Shown here: piece by piece, positions 1-7,915 of the stretch
How the letters are laid out: each line of letters begins with the position of its first letter
Position numbering within the stretch: position 1 is the stretch's first letter
DNA from: Actinomycetes bacterium
GTDB lineage: Bacteria; Actinomycetota; Coriobacteriia; Anaerosomatales; Anaerosomataceae
NCBI GenBank assembly: GCA_022839745.1
Contig: JALHJB010000012.1
Location: forward strand, 11,083-75,082
DNA length: 64,000 nucleotides
Direction of reading: 5' to 3'
Translations under genes and position numbers: made by a program
The notes under the pieces: model-generated
What the model was told of the DNA's origin: nothing
The model's database searches: none
What the model saw: only the letters and a program-made list of their open reading frames with translations

Positions 1-2
1 TG

Positions 3-512
3 ACGTGCCATCTCAACGGGACCAAGCTCGACGCGCGCAAGCATCGCGAGGAGATCGACAGTGCCGACGCTGTGCTCGTTCTCGCCTGCGGCGCCGGCGT
101 GCAGACCACCGCCGAGGCTATCGGCAAGCCGGTGTTCCCGGGGCTGGAGTCGCTCTTCCTCGGCACGGTGGTGCGAAACGGGGTGTTCGAGGAGCGCTGT
201 CAGACGTGTGGGGACTGCGTGCTTGGCGAGACCGCTGGCATCTGTCCGGTCACGACCTGTCCGAAGGGCCTGCTGAACGGTCCGTGTGGCGGCATGTGGG
301 ACGGCATGTGCGAGGTGCTCAGCGATCGTGAGTGCACTCACGTGCGCATCAGGCGGCGGCTCACCGAGCAGGGGCGCGCAGGCGCCGGAACGCTCGCGCC
401 GAAGGACTTCTCCACGGCGCTCAAGCCCGGAAGCGTGAACATCCGCGACCGCGTGACAGCGCGGCAGAAGCCATCGAGTGAAGGGCCGCCGGGCCGGAAG
501 GGCACCCGATGA
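3..512 (+). CDS. metV: MetV-like methylenetetrahydrofolate reductase C-terminal domain protein (5' end missing)
   Basis: This is the 3' part of a gene that begins before the window; reading frame 3 is open from the first base. The visible part holds a glycine-rich stretch (ACGAGVQTTAEA) and then a cysteine-rich block, CQTCGDCVLGETAGICPVTTCPKGLLNGPCGG. That block is typical of the MetV / MTHFR C-terminal family, which partners MetF in bacteria with a Wood-Ljungdahl methyl branch; the cysteines probably bind Zn or FeS. The stop overlaps the metF start by 4 bp (ATGA), so the two are translationally coupled. The family role (electron-transfer partner or scaffold of MetF) is known from acetogens. 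The missing N-terminus cannot be judged here. Confidence 0.85.
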   Translation, partial: TCHLNGTKLDARKHREEIDSADAVLVLACGAGVQTTAEAIGKPVFPGLESLFLGTVVRNGVFEERCQTCGDCVLGETAGICPVTTCPKGLLNGPCGGMWDGMCEVLSDRECTHVRIRRRLTEQGRAGAGTLAPKDFSTALKPGSVNIRDRVTARQKPSSEGPPGRKGTR

Positions 513-1369
513 GCCGTCTGAAGGAGCTCTTCGACGCTGGCGAGTTCGTGGTGACCGGCGAGGTCGCCCCGCCGCGGGGCACCGATCTCTCGGGGATGCA
601 CGCGTCTGTCGATCTGCTCGCGCCGTACTGTCACGCGCTCAACGTGACCGACAACCAGGGCGCGACGCTGCATCTTTCCAGCCTCGCTGCCTCGCGAGCG
701 ATCCTGGACCGCGGCATCGAGCCTATCTTCCAGCAGACGTGCCGCGACAGGAACCGTCTGGCGCTGCAGTCGGACCTGCTTGCCGCCTGGTCGCTCGGCC
801 TGGAGAACGTGCTCATGGTGACCGGCGACGATCCGCGCGCGGGAGACCACCCGCACGCCAAGGGCGTGTTCGATCTCGACTCCACACAGCTGGCGGGGAT
901 CGCCCGCACCATGAACGAGGGCCGCGACATGATGGGTCGTGAGCTCAAGGGCGCCACCGGCTTCTACATCGGCGCGGCGATGTTCCCGGAAGCGGAGCCG
1001 TGGGACGTGCAACTCTCGCGTATCGAGCAGAAGATCGCGGCGGGCGTGCGGTTCTTCCAGACGCAGGCGATCTTCGACATGGACAAGCTCCAGCGTGCCG
1101 TTGACGCGGTGCGGCCGATGGGCGCCAAGGTGATCGCGGGGGTGCTCGTGATCAGGAGCCCGCGTGTGGTCACGTTCGTGAACGAACACCTCGCGGGGCT
1201 CATGGTGCCTGATCACATCGCCGAGCGGATCCGTCGCGCAGAGGATCCGGCCGAGGAAGCCATCGCACTCGCCACCGAGCAAGTGCGCGACATACGGGAT
1301 ATCGCCGACGGCGTGCACGTGATGCCGCTCGGTCTGGACGCAGCGGTAGGCAGGATCCTCACGGGGTAG
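509..1369 (+). CDS. metF: Methylenetetrahydrofolate reductase
   Basis: A 286-residue MetF-family TIM-barrel flavoprotein that reduces 5,10-methylene-THF to 5-methyl-THF in the cytosol. Visible family features are the N-terminal substrate-proximal VTGEVAPPRG, the DNQGA segment, QQTCRDRNR, and VLMVTGDDP, which lies on the FAD side. Length matches the short bacterial MetF type that has no regulatory domain. The start is fixed by the ATGA overlap with metV. Pairing with MetV implies the acetogen-type heteromeric enzyme that works with low-potential electron carriers, rather than the stand-alone NADH-linked E. coli type; this last point is inference. Confidence 0.92.
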   Translation: MSRLKELFDAGEFVVTGEVAPPRGTDLSGMHASVDLLAPYCHALNVTDNQGATLHLSSLAASRAILDRGIEPIFQQTCRDRNRLALQSDLLAAWSLGLENVLMVTGDDPRAGDHPHAKGVFDLDSTQLAGIARTMNEGRDMMGRELKGATGFYIGAAMFPEAEPWDVQLSRIEQKIAAGVRFFQTQAIFDMDKLQRAVDAVRPMGAKVIAGVLVIRSPRVVTFVNEHLAGLMVPDHIAERIRRAEDPAEEAIALATEQVRDIRDIADGVHVMPLGLDAAVGRILTG

Positions 1370-1378
1370 GAGCTCCTG

Positions 1379-2962
1379 ATGCGGCGGATCGCCCTCTATA
1401 GTGACATCCACTCGAACATCCTCGCGCTCGACGCGGTGCTCGAAGACATGGATGCGCAGGGCCTGTCCGAGAGATACTGCCTGGGCGACCTCGTGGGGTA
1501 CGGGCCGCGTCCGCTCGAAGTCATCGCCCGGGTGCGGGAGCTCGGCCACCCCGTGGTGCAGGGCAACTACGACCGGGCGATCTGCGAGCATCACGCCACA
1601 CCGGGGACGCGGTACGCGTCACCACAGGAGACGCTCGACGGGGCGGAGTCGTATGCCTACACGGTCGCGTCGGTCGGGCCCGAGGACGCGGCATTGCTGT
1701 GTGCCCTCTCACCCGAGATCAGGCTGGATATCAATGGCGTGCGGGTGCTGCTTGTGCATGGTTCGCCCCGCCGGGTGAACGAGATCGTGGAGGTCGACGC
1801 CGAGCCTGGCGTGCTTGCGGCCCACATCGACGGGGCCGACGCGGATGTGGTGTGCTGCGGGCACGTGCACGCTCCGTTCCACCGTTCGATCGTCACGACT
1901 GATCGCTTCTTGCACTGGGTGAACGCGGGATCGGTGGGGCGGCCGCGCGATGGCGACCCCCGGGCGGCCTGGGTCGAGCTCGTCTTCGGCGGCCACGAGG
2001 AGGTGCTCGCGTTGGCGTCGGCCGACACCGCATGCCGGAGGGTGGGAGCCACCGACGTGTGGTTGAGCACCGTGATCCATCGTGTCCCGTACGACGTCGA
2101 AGCGGTTGTGCACGACATGGTGGCTGTCGGACTCCCGAACACGCTTGCGGCGGGACTGCGAACCGGTCTGGAGGAGCACGACTGGGAGCAGGCGATGGCC
2201 GCGCAGGCAGCGGAGCACGTTGCGGAAGCAACGGGCACCGTGGACGCCGCCTCGGTCGAGTTCGCGATGCAGACATGCGGCCACGATGGGGGCACGTGCA
2301 CGTGTTTCATCGATGACCGTACAGCCTCTTACGAGGCGCTTGCTCGCCTGTATAGAGGCGATATCACGGAGGTCGCGGTCGCGCTTCGCCGGCTGCGGTC
2401 GTCGATGCGCTCATGCAGGGTCACCCGGAATGTCGACGAAGAGACCGTACGCGAGGCGTTCGAAGCTGCCGATGTGGCCATCCGCTGCCAGGAGGGCCGC
2501 GAGGCGTTCGTGCGTGAACGTGAGAGGCTGTACGGCGGACAGGGCGAATTCGACCCCTTCCGCAACGTGCTTTCTCCCGATGAGGCGACCTATGTTGCCG
2601 AGAGTCCCGGGGGCGCCCTCGGCGCCCTTGAGTCGTGCTATCAGGAGGGCCGGTTCACCGCTCCCGCGATCGGCGGGCTGGAGCGAGGCCCTGGCGACAT
2701 CGCCACCGAGCTGTCGTACATGGCGCACTGCCTCAGGATGGCCGTGGCTGGCGACGCCACCGCTGTCGTACGCGCCCGGAGATTCTTTGTGGAGCACCTG
2801 TCGACCTGGGCGGTGCTGTTCGCGGTGGTGGTGAGCCGCGAGTCGGTCGAGCCTGTGATGCGCTACGCGGGGTTGGCGCTCGACAAGTTCCTCACCTGCG
2901 AGGCGGCAACGTTCCGGCACGCGATCCCGGCGGCCTGCGAGCCGAACCAGGGCGGCCGCTGA
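1379..2962 (+). CDS. Metallophosphoesterase fused to a TorD/DmsD-like chaperone domain
   Basis: A 527-residue protein in one uninterrupted frame. Residues 1 to about 250 are a YfcE/MJ0936-type metallophosphoesterase with all metal motifs: SDIHSN (D9, H11), GDLVG (D37), GNYD (N63, D65), VHGSP (H127) and GHVH (161-164). From about residue 300 the sequence is alpha-helical. It ends in a block (ELSYMAHCLRMA, then ARRFFVEHLSTW, then RYAGLALDKFL) that resembles the C-terminal half of TorD/DmsD-type redox-enzyme maturation chaperones. A short Cys/His patch, CGHDGGTCTC, sits between the two. No good ribosome binding site precedes the internal ATG at 2267, so I read one protein. A GGAG lies just before the ATG at 1379. 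The MoaE homologue downstream fits a molybdoenzyme-maturation role, but this is inferred and the phosphoesterase substrate is unknown. Confidence 0.75.
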   Translation: MRRIALYSDIHSNILALDAVLEDMDAQGLSERYCLGDLVGYGPRPLEVIARVRELGHPVVQGNYDRAICEHHATPGTRYASPQETLDGAESYAYTVASVGPEDAALLCALSPEIRLDINGVRVLLVHGSPRRVNEIVEVDAEPGVLAAHIDGADADVVCCGHVHAPFHRSIVTTDRFLHWVNAGSVGRPRDGDPRAAWVELVFGGHEEVLALASADTACRRVGATDVWLSTVIHRVPYDVEAVVHDMVAVGLPNTLAAGLRTGLEEHDWEQAMAAQAAEHVAEATGTVDAASVEFAMQTCGHDGGTCTCFIDDRTASYEALARLYRGDITEVAVALRRLRSSMRSCRVTRNVDEETVREAFEAADVAIRCQEGREAFVRERERLYGGQGEFDPFRNVLSPDEATYVAESPGGALGALESCYQEGRFTAPAIGGLERGPGDIATELSYMAHCLRMAVAGDATAVVRARRFFVEHLSTWAVLFAVVVSRESVEPVMRYAGLALDKFLTCEAATFRHAIPAACEPNQGGR

Positions 2963-3025
2963 GGCCGCACCGGCGCGTGCTATCATCCCCGCATAGCAAC
3001 CTGCAACGGCGAAAGGCGGCCCGCG

Positions 3026-3406
3026 ATGAGCGAACCGGTCGGTCCCAGTCTTGATGTCTGGCTCGCGGAGGCGAAGCGCGAGGCAAGCGCCGCTGACGTG
3101 GGGATGTACCTCTGCCATAACGGCGTCGTCCGCTCCTACTCACGTGACGGACGTCCGGTCATCGGCATGGACCTCGCCGTCGATCGCGAGCGGCTCGAGG
3201 AACTGCTGACCACCGCCCGCCTGATGCAGGGCGTGTCGATCGTGCGTGCCTGGATCAATGAGGGTCATCTTGAAGTCGGCGATGACATCATGTACGTGCT
3301 CGTGGGCGGCGACATCAGGCCGAACGTGATCGAGGCCCTCACCGCGCTTGTGAGCATGATCAAGTCGGAAGTCGTGACCGAGACGGAGTTCCGTCCGCAG
3401 GCGTGA
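3026..3406 (+). CDS. moaE: MoaE-like molybdopterin synthase catalytic subunit homologue
   Basis: A 126-residue protein matching the MoaE-type proteins of Coriobacteriia. It has an N-terminal GMYLCHNGVVR strand, a middle VSIVRAWINEGHLEVGDDIMYV that corresponds to the HRVG..EVGD region of MoaE, and a final helix ALVSMIKSEVV. MoaE inserts sulfur from MoaD thiocarboxylate into precursor Z during molybdopterin synthesis. Of the two catalytic lysines of E. coli MoaE, one equivalent (MIKSE) is present; the second, in a WKRE motif, is replaced by an acidic TETE, so activity needs caution. It lies 63 bp after the TorD-like fusion, a sensible neighbour for molybdoenzyme assembly. An AAAGG lies before the ATG. 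Confidence 0.65.
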   Translation: MSEPVGPSLDVWLAEAKREASAADVGMYLCHNGVVRSYSRDGRPVIGMDLAVDRERLEELLTTARLMQGVSIVRAWINEGHLEVGDDIMYVLVGGDIRPNVIEALTALVSMIKSEVVTETEFRPQA

Positions 3407-3446
3407 CGCGCAGCGCTCGGCACACACGAATACGGGGAGGCTGACG

Positions 3447-4841
3447 ATGCATATCGTCGTGCTTGGTGGCGGTCCTGGCGGCTACGGAGCGGCGTTCGAG
3501 GCGGCCCGCCTCGGTGCCGAGGTCACGCTCATCGAGCGCTCCCGCCTTGGCGGGACCTGCCTGAACTGGGGGTGCATCCCCACCAAGACGATCCTGCGCT
3601 CGGCGCACATCGTGGCTGACACGCGTGATGCCGCGGCTTTCGGGCTCGCGGCGAGCGTCGCTACGGTCGACGTCGCGGCGCTCCGTGCGCGCAAGGAGGG
3701 CGTGGTCGATGAGCTCGTGGGGCAGGTCGAGGCGAGCGCCCGCCGACTCAAGGTGCGTGTGCTTGAAGGCGAGGGCCGCCTGGCCGCCCGGGACCGCGTG
3801 GAGGTGCGGCTCGCGGACGGCTCGACCGAAAGCGTCGAAGGCGATGCGGTGATTCTCGCCACCGGCTCCGATGTGTTCCGCCTCCCGAACATCGACCACG
3901 ACCTCGAGGGCGTGTGGACGAGCGACGACGCGGTCACGCTCACCGATATGCCCAAGGACATCGTGATCATCGGCGGCGGCGTGATCGGCCTGGAGTTCGC
4001 GTGCGCGTACGCAGCCTTCGGCAGCGTGGTGACCGTGGTCGAGCTCATGGACCAGGTGCTGCCCGGCAACGACAAGCGCGTCGTGAAGCAGACGCAGGCG
4101 TCGCTCGAGGAGATGGGCGTCGCGTTCCACCTCGGCGACGCCGTGGAGGCGGTCGAGCGCGTGGACGGCCGTATGCGCTCCACGCTCAGGAGCGGCGCCG
4201 TGCTCGAGAGCGACATCGTGATGAGCGCCGTGGGTCGCGTTCCCAACTCGGCGGGCTTCGGTTTCGAGGAAGCCGGCGTGGAGTTCGACCGCCGTGCGGT
4301 GAGAGTCGATGAGCACCTCCGCACCTCGCTCGAGGGCGTATATGCTGTGGGAGACCTCATCGGCGGCATGATGCTCGCGCACGTGGCCGAGGAGGAAGGG
4401 GTGGTGGCGGCGCGCAACGCGGTCGCCGAGCTTCGCACCGTGGGTGCCGAGATCCACCTGGAGACCGTGCGCTACGACTGCATCCCCGCGTGCGTGTACA
4501 CCTTCCCCGAGGTCGCCGTGGTAGGCAGCGGGCGTGACTCGGCCAAGGAGCGCGGCATCGACGTCGTGCAGGCGGTGGCGAAGTTCGCCGCAAACGGCAA
4601 GGCGCTCGGCGAGGGCGAGAGCGACGGCTTCGTACAGCTGGTGGCCGAGAAGGGGACCGGCCGCATCGTGGGCTGCCAGATCGTGGGGCCGCACGCGGTC
4701 GAGACCATCCACGAGGTCGCGGTCGCCATGCGCCACGACCTCACGGTGCGCCAGCTTGCCGAGACGGTGCACGCGCACCCCACGGTGTCCGAGGTGATCC
4801 GCATGGCGTGTGCCGACGCGGCGCAGAAGTGCGGCTGCTAG
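3447..4841 (+). CDS. lpdA: Dihydrolipoyl dehydrogenase (E3)
   Basis: A 464-residue class I pyridine nucleotide-disulfide oxidoreductase that re-oxidises dihydrolipoyl groups of 2-oxoacid dehydrogenases or the glycine cleavage system with NAD. The N-terminal FAD Rossmann motif is GGGPGGYGAAFEA. The redox disulfide is CLNWGC (C38/C43). The NAD-binding GGGVIGLEFA and the second FAD motif YAVGDL are in place. The dimerisation-domain catalytic histidine lies in HAHPTVSE near the C-terminus. The protein ends in an extra CGC, which is unusual. lipA follows after one base, so the pair forms a lipoate-use operon. No other subunit of a lipoate-dependent complex is in the window. GGGGAGG precedes the ATG. 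Confidence 0.93.
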   Translation: MHIVVLGGGPGGYGAAFEAARLGAEVTLIERSRLGGTCLNWGCIPTKTILRSAHIVADTRDAAAFGLAASVATVDVAALRARKEGVVDELVGQVEASARRLKVRVLEGEGRLAARDRVEVRLADGSTESVEGDAVILATGSDVFRLPNIDHDLEGVWTSDDAVTLTDMPKDIVIIGGGVIGLEFACAYAAFGSVVTVVELMDQVLPGNDKRVVKQTQASLEEMGVAFHLGDAVEAVERVDGRMRSTLRSGAVLESDIVMSAVGRVPNSAGFGFEEAGVEFDRRAVRVDEHLRTSLEGVYAVGDLIGGMMLAHVAEEEGVVAARNAVAELRTVGAEIHLETVRYDCIPACVYTFPEVAVVGSGRDSAKERGIDVVQAVAKFAANGKALGEGESDGFVQLVAEKGTGRIVGCQIVGPHAVETIHEVAVAMRHDLTVRQLAETVHAHPTVSEVIRMACADAAQKCGC

Positions 4842-4842
4842 C

Positions 4843-5712
4843 GTGGCGTACGATCACGGGACGAACGCGCGCCGGCTGCCCGCATGGCTCCGGCGCCCGA
4901 TCGCGCACGGCGGCGAGTACGCTGCGGTGGAGGGACTTCTCGACAGGCTCGAGCTCTCCACGGTCTGCCGGGAGGCCAGGTGCCCCAACCGCGGCGAGTG
5001 CTACGCCAGCGGGACCGCGACATTCCTGATAGCGGGCGATGTGTGCACCCGCGGGTGCCGCTTCTGCGCTGTGGAGTCGGGCCGCCCGGTGCCGCTCGAT
5101 CCCGGAGAGCCCGATCGCGTGGCCGAGGCTGTCGAGGCGATGGGGTTGCGGCACGCGGTCGTCACGATGGTGACGCGTGACGATCTCGACGATGGCGCGG
5201 CCGCCCATGTGGTCGCCACGATCGAAGCCGTGCGTGCCCGCACGCCGGACGTCGCCGTGGAGGTGCTGGTGAGCGACTTCGGCGGCAGGGGAGCGTCGGT
5301 CGACGCGGTGGCCGATGCCCGGCCGGACGTCTTCAACCACAACGTGGAGACGGTGCCGCGGCTGTACAAGACGGTCCGTCCCGGAGCCGACTACCGGCGC
5401 AGCCTCGCGGTCCTGGCGCGTGCCGGCGAGCGCGCACCAGGGATGCCCACGAAGTCGGGACTCATGCTGGGGCTCGGCGAAACGCACGACGAGGTCGTCG
5501 AGGCCATGCGCGATCTGCGTGAAGCGGGGGTGGAGCTGCTCACGCTCGGCCAGTACCTGCGTCCGAGCGCCGCGCATCTGCCGGTGGCCGCGTTCGTCGA
5601 GCCGGACGAGTTCGCGGAGCTGGCGCGCGTCGGTCGGCGGCTCGGGTTCTCCGGCGTTGCGAGCGCGCCGTTCGTGCGCTCCAGCTACCACGCGGCGGAA
5701 CTGCTCGGCTGA
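4843..5712 (+). CDS. lipA: Lipoyl synthase
   Basis: A 289-residue radical SAM enzyme that inserts two sulfurs into octanoyl-carrier protein to make lipoyl groups. The auxiliary cluster cysteines are C42, C47 and C53 (CREARCPNRGEC). The radical SAM cluster is CTRGCRFC (C68, C72, C75). The C-terminal RSSY serine that ligates the auxiliary cluster is present. I chose the GTG at 4843, one base after the lpdA stop, because it gives the normal family length. An ATG at 4810 in the same frame would overlap lpdA by 32 bp and add a low-complexity leader. No lipB or lipoate ligase is beside it, so the octanoyl donor pathway must lie elsewhere. Confidence 0.92.
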   Translation: MAYDHGTNARRLPAWLRRPIAHGGEYAAVEGLLDRLELSTVCREARCPNRGECYASGTATFLIAGDVCTRGCRFCAVESGRPVPLDPGEPDRVAEAVEAMGLRHAVVTMVTRDDLDDGAAAHVVATIEAVRARTPDVAVEVLVSDFGGRGASVDAVADARPDVFNHNVETVPRLYKTVRPGADYRRSLAVLARAGERAPGMPTKSGLMLGLGETHDEVVEAMRDLREAGVELLTLGQYLRPSAAHLPVAAFVEPDEFAELARVGRRLGFSGVASAPFVRSSYHAAELLG

Positions 5713-5735
5713 GGGCGGCCGGATCGGCGTGCCGC

Positions 5736-6779
5736 TCAGGAGGCGCTGAGTGCGATCGGCGTCCCTGCCCGGTCGCGGCCCGTCTGCTTCGCCGAATACA
5801 GCGACTGGTCGGCCGCCGCAAGCAGCGACTCGAGGCGCTGCGGCGGGGAGCCAGCGGCATCGTGCGTCACGGCGCCCCCGATGCTCACGGTGAACCGGAG
5901 CGTCTCATCGCCGTCCGTGTCGAGGGTGACTGCTCGCACCGCGTCGAGGACACGCGTGCACAGCTCGCCGTACTCCGCGAGGCCTGTCTCGGGCGCGATC
6001 ACTGCGAACTCGTCGCCTCCGTAGCGGATCACGAGGTCCGAGGCACGCACCCCTTCGTCCATCGCTGTCGCGATCTCGCGAAGCGCCCGGTCGCCTGTGG
6101 CATGCCCGAACCGGTCGTTCACGTCCTTGAAGAAGTCGATGTCCACGAGCAGCACGGTGAGCGGATGACCGTACCGCGCCGACCACGCTGCCCACTGGGG
6201 CAGGTGTGTCTGGAGCGCGCGGCGGTTGTAGAGGCCGGTCAGGGGGTCGTGCGTCGCGTAGGCCGAGAGGCGCATGGTGTCGCTCCACGCGCGAGTGAGA
6301 CTCGTCGCCAGCAGCCCCGCAAGCGAGTCCTCTGGATACCTGCCCGAGATCTCTGTCACGAGCCGCTGCACATGTACCTGATAGGCCGCGTGTCGCTTCC
6401 CCGCATGCGCCGGTTCCGTGAGCTCGATGAGCTCGCTGAACACGGGGTCGATCATGAAGAACTCGACGCGTGCCGCAAGCGCGAGCATCTGCTCGACGCT
6501 CAGGGTGCCGAGGGTATCGAACTCGATCGTCTGGAACTCGGCGTACAGCCCTGACAGTCGTTCTACGAGCCCCGCAGTATCGTTGACGAGTTCCGGTAGC
6601 AGCCCGCGGTCCCACGCGGCGAGGAGACCCTTCCACCATCCGGTGTGCTCAGCCTCGTCCTTGGCAAGACGCGCGAACAGCGCGGCGAGTTCGGGCTCGC
6701 GGCAGTCGCGGGCGAGCGTCTGGTAGAGGTCGTCGGCAAGCCGGTCCATCTTCACGCACAGCTCGAGGATCTCGCGCAT
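5736..6779 (-). CDS. Diguanylate cyclase with N-terminal ferritin/rubrerythrin-like sensor
   Basis: A 347-residue cytosolic protein with no membrane segment. Residues 1-145 are a four-helix, ferritin-like bundle with a DEAEH motif (residues 41-45), a second-half VEFFMIDPVF helix and a late HVQRL helix, a pattern like rubrerythrin-type di-iron domains. Residues about 170-345 are a GGDEF domain: HDPLTGLYNR near residue 180, DIDFFKDVND, and RYGGDEF with the active loop at 254-258. The product inhibition site RxxD (RASD, 245-248) lies five residues ahead. It should make c-di-GMP, perhaps in response to oxygen, iron or redox; the sensor role is inferred. I started at the ATG with GGAGG upstream and discarded a longer in-frame leader. 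It stands alone, opposite lipA. Confidence 0.85.
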   Translation of the reverse strand: MREILELCVKMDRLADDLYQTLARDCREPELAALFARLAKDEAEHTGWWKGLLAAWDRGLLPELVNDTAGLVERLSGLYAEFQTIEFDTLGTLSVEQMLALAARVEFFMIDPVFSELIELTEPAHAGKRHAAYQVHVQRLVTEISGRYPEDSLAGLLATSLTRAWSDTMRLSAYATHDPLTGLYNRRALQTHLPQWAAWSARYGHPLTVLLVDIDFFKDVNDRFGHATGDRALREIATAMDEGVRASDLVIRYGGDEFAVIAPETGLAEYGELCTRVLDAVRAVTLDTDGDETLRFTVSIGGAVTHDAAGSPPQRLESLLAAADQSLYSAKQTGRDRAGTPIALSAS

Positions 6780-6848
6780 GGCCGCCCCTCCGTTGTGTTC
6801 CGCTATTCCCCTCTGAGAGTATGCCCCGGTGCCTGCTACCATGAACCA

Positions 6849-7586
6849 ATGGTATGGGAGCCTCGGACATATCGCCAGGTCAGCAGCGCCGGCGCGCTCG
6901 TCTCGTTTACGGTGGTGCGCGGCGAGACCGACCTGCAGATCGGCGCGCTGCGTGACCTCTCCGCGGAGGCCCTGGCGGCCGTGGATGCGGTGCGCGCCGG
7001 GCTCGAGCACTACGTTGCCGCACACCCCCGCTTCCTCGAGAGCTACGTGCCGGTGGACGTGTACGATGACGCCCCCGAGGTCGTCGGCGCGATGGCCCGC
7101 GCTGGCGCAGCCGCGGGCACGGGGCCGATGGCCGCCGTGGCGGGAGCGATCGCCGAGCGTGTGGCCCGCGCGCTCGAGCCGCTCTCGGCCGAGGTGATCG
7201 TGGAGAACGGCGGCGACACGTTCATGATGGGCACGCGTGCGAGGCGTGTGCTGCTCGTAGCAGGCGACTCGCCGCTCTCAGGGAGGGTCGCGCTTGCTGT
7301 CGATGGCGCAACGCTTCCTATCGCCATCTGCACATCCTCGGGCAAAGTAGGGCATAGTGTGAGCCTCGGCTCGGCGCACAGCGCAACGGTGGTGGCACCC
7401 GACGGTGCTCTTGCCGACGCGGTGGCCACGGCGCTCGGCAACCGCGTGCACGGTCCGGACGATATCGAGCGGGCGCTCGAGTGGGCGTGTGCAGTGCCGG
7501 GAGTGACCGGAGCGGTGGTGATCGCCGGTGACCGTATCGGTGCGCTCGGGGAGATACGACTGGAGCCTGTGAACCCACAGGTCTGA
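6849..7586 (+). CDS. UPF0280 family (ApbE-related) protein
   Basis: A 245-residue protein of the UPF0280 family, which is distantly related to the flavin-transferase ApbE. Typical features are the opening LVSFTVVRGETDL, IVENGGDTFM in the middle, and CTSSGKVGHSVSLGSAHSATVVA, which corresponds to the ApbE ligand-binding region. Members often occur in anaerobes and methanogens, and the biochemical role is not established. I used the ATG at 6849 because the protein then begins like other members; the frame stays open further upstream into the opposite gene. It is followed 29 bp later by a DUF2469 gene, in the same direction as ligA. Confidence 0.8.
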   Translation: MVWEPRTYRQVSSAGALVSFTVVRGETDLQIGALRDLSAEALAAVDAVRAGLEHYVAAHPRFLESYVPVDVYDDAPEVVGAMARAGAAAGTGPMAAVAGAIAERVARALEPLSAEVIVENGGDTFMMGTRARRVLLVAGDSPLSGRVALAVDGATLPIAICTSSGKVGHSVSLGSAHSATVVAPDGALADAVATALGNRVHGPDDIERALEWACAVPGVTGAVVIAGDRIGALGEIRLEPVNPQV

Positions 7587-7615
7587 CATCGCGTACGGAA
7601 AGGGAAGGGGTGCGC

Positions 7616-7909
7616 ATGGACAGCATAGACGAGCTGGATATGTTCGAGGCGGACCGCCGGCTGGCGCTCTACAATGAGTACCGCGACGCGGCGCGCGTCT
7701 TCACGTACTACATCGAGACCGAGCTGCGCGCGTATCTCGCAAACGGCGTGGACGTGCAGCCCGTGAACGGGCCGGGCGGCATCTACTTCAAAGTGACGCT
7801 CACCGACGTATGGATCTACGAAGCCGAGCGCATGAACCGCTTCGTGCCGGAGGCCGTGATCTACTCGGTGAACGACGTCCACGTGCAGACGCTCAAGGGC
7901 GAGGAGTAG
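7616..7909 (+). CDS. DUF2469 family protein
   Basis: A 97-residue protein matching the small actinobacterial DUF2469 family. Recognisable parts are LALYNEYRDAARVFTYYIETE, the GGIYFKVTLTDVW block and a C-terminal VNDVHVQTL. The family is widely conserved in Actinobacteria and its function is unknown; its presence is one of the better phylum markers in this window. The ATG at 7616 has AGGGAAGGGG just upstream, and an in-frame GTG two codons earlier is the alternative start. The stop is 6 bp ahead of ligA, suggesting one transcript. Confidence 0.82.
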   Translation: MDSIDELDMFEADRRLALYNEYRDAARVFTYYIETELRAYLANGVDVQPVNGPGGIYFKVTLTDVWIYEAERMNRFVPEAVIYSVNDVHVQTLKGEE

Positions 7910-7915
7910 CTGGTC

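Noticed and set aside
2267..2962. Separate start for the TorD-like half of the phosphoesterase fusion
   Set aside because: The internal ATG at 2267 has no ribosome binding site, and the frame is continuous without a stop.
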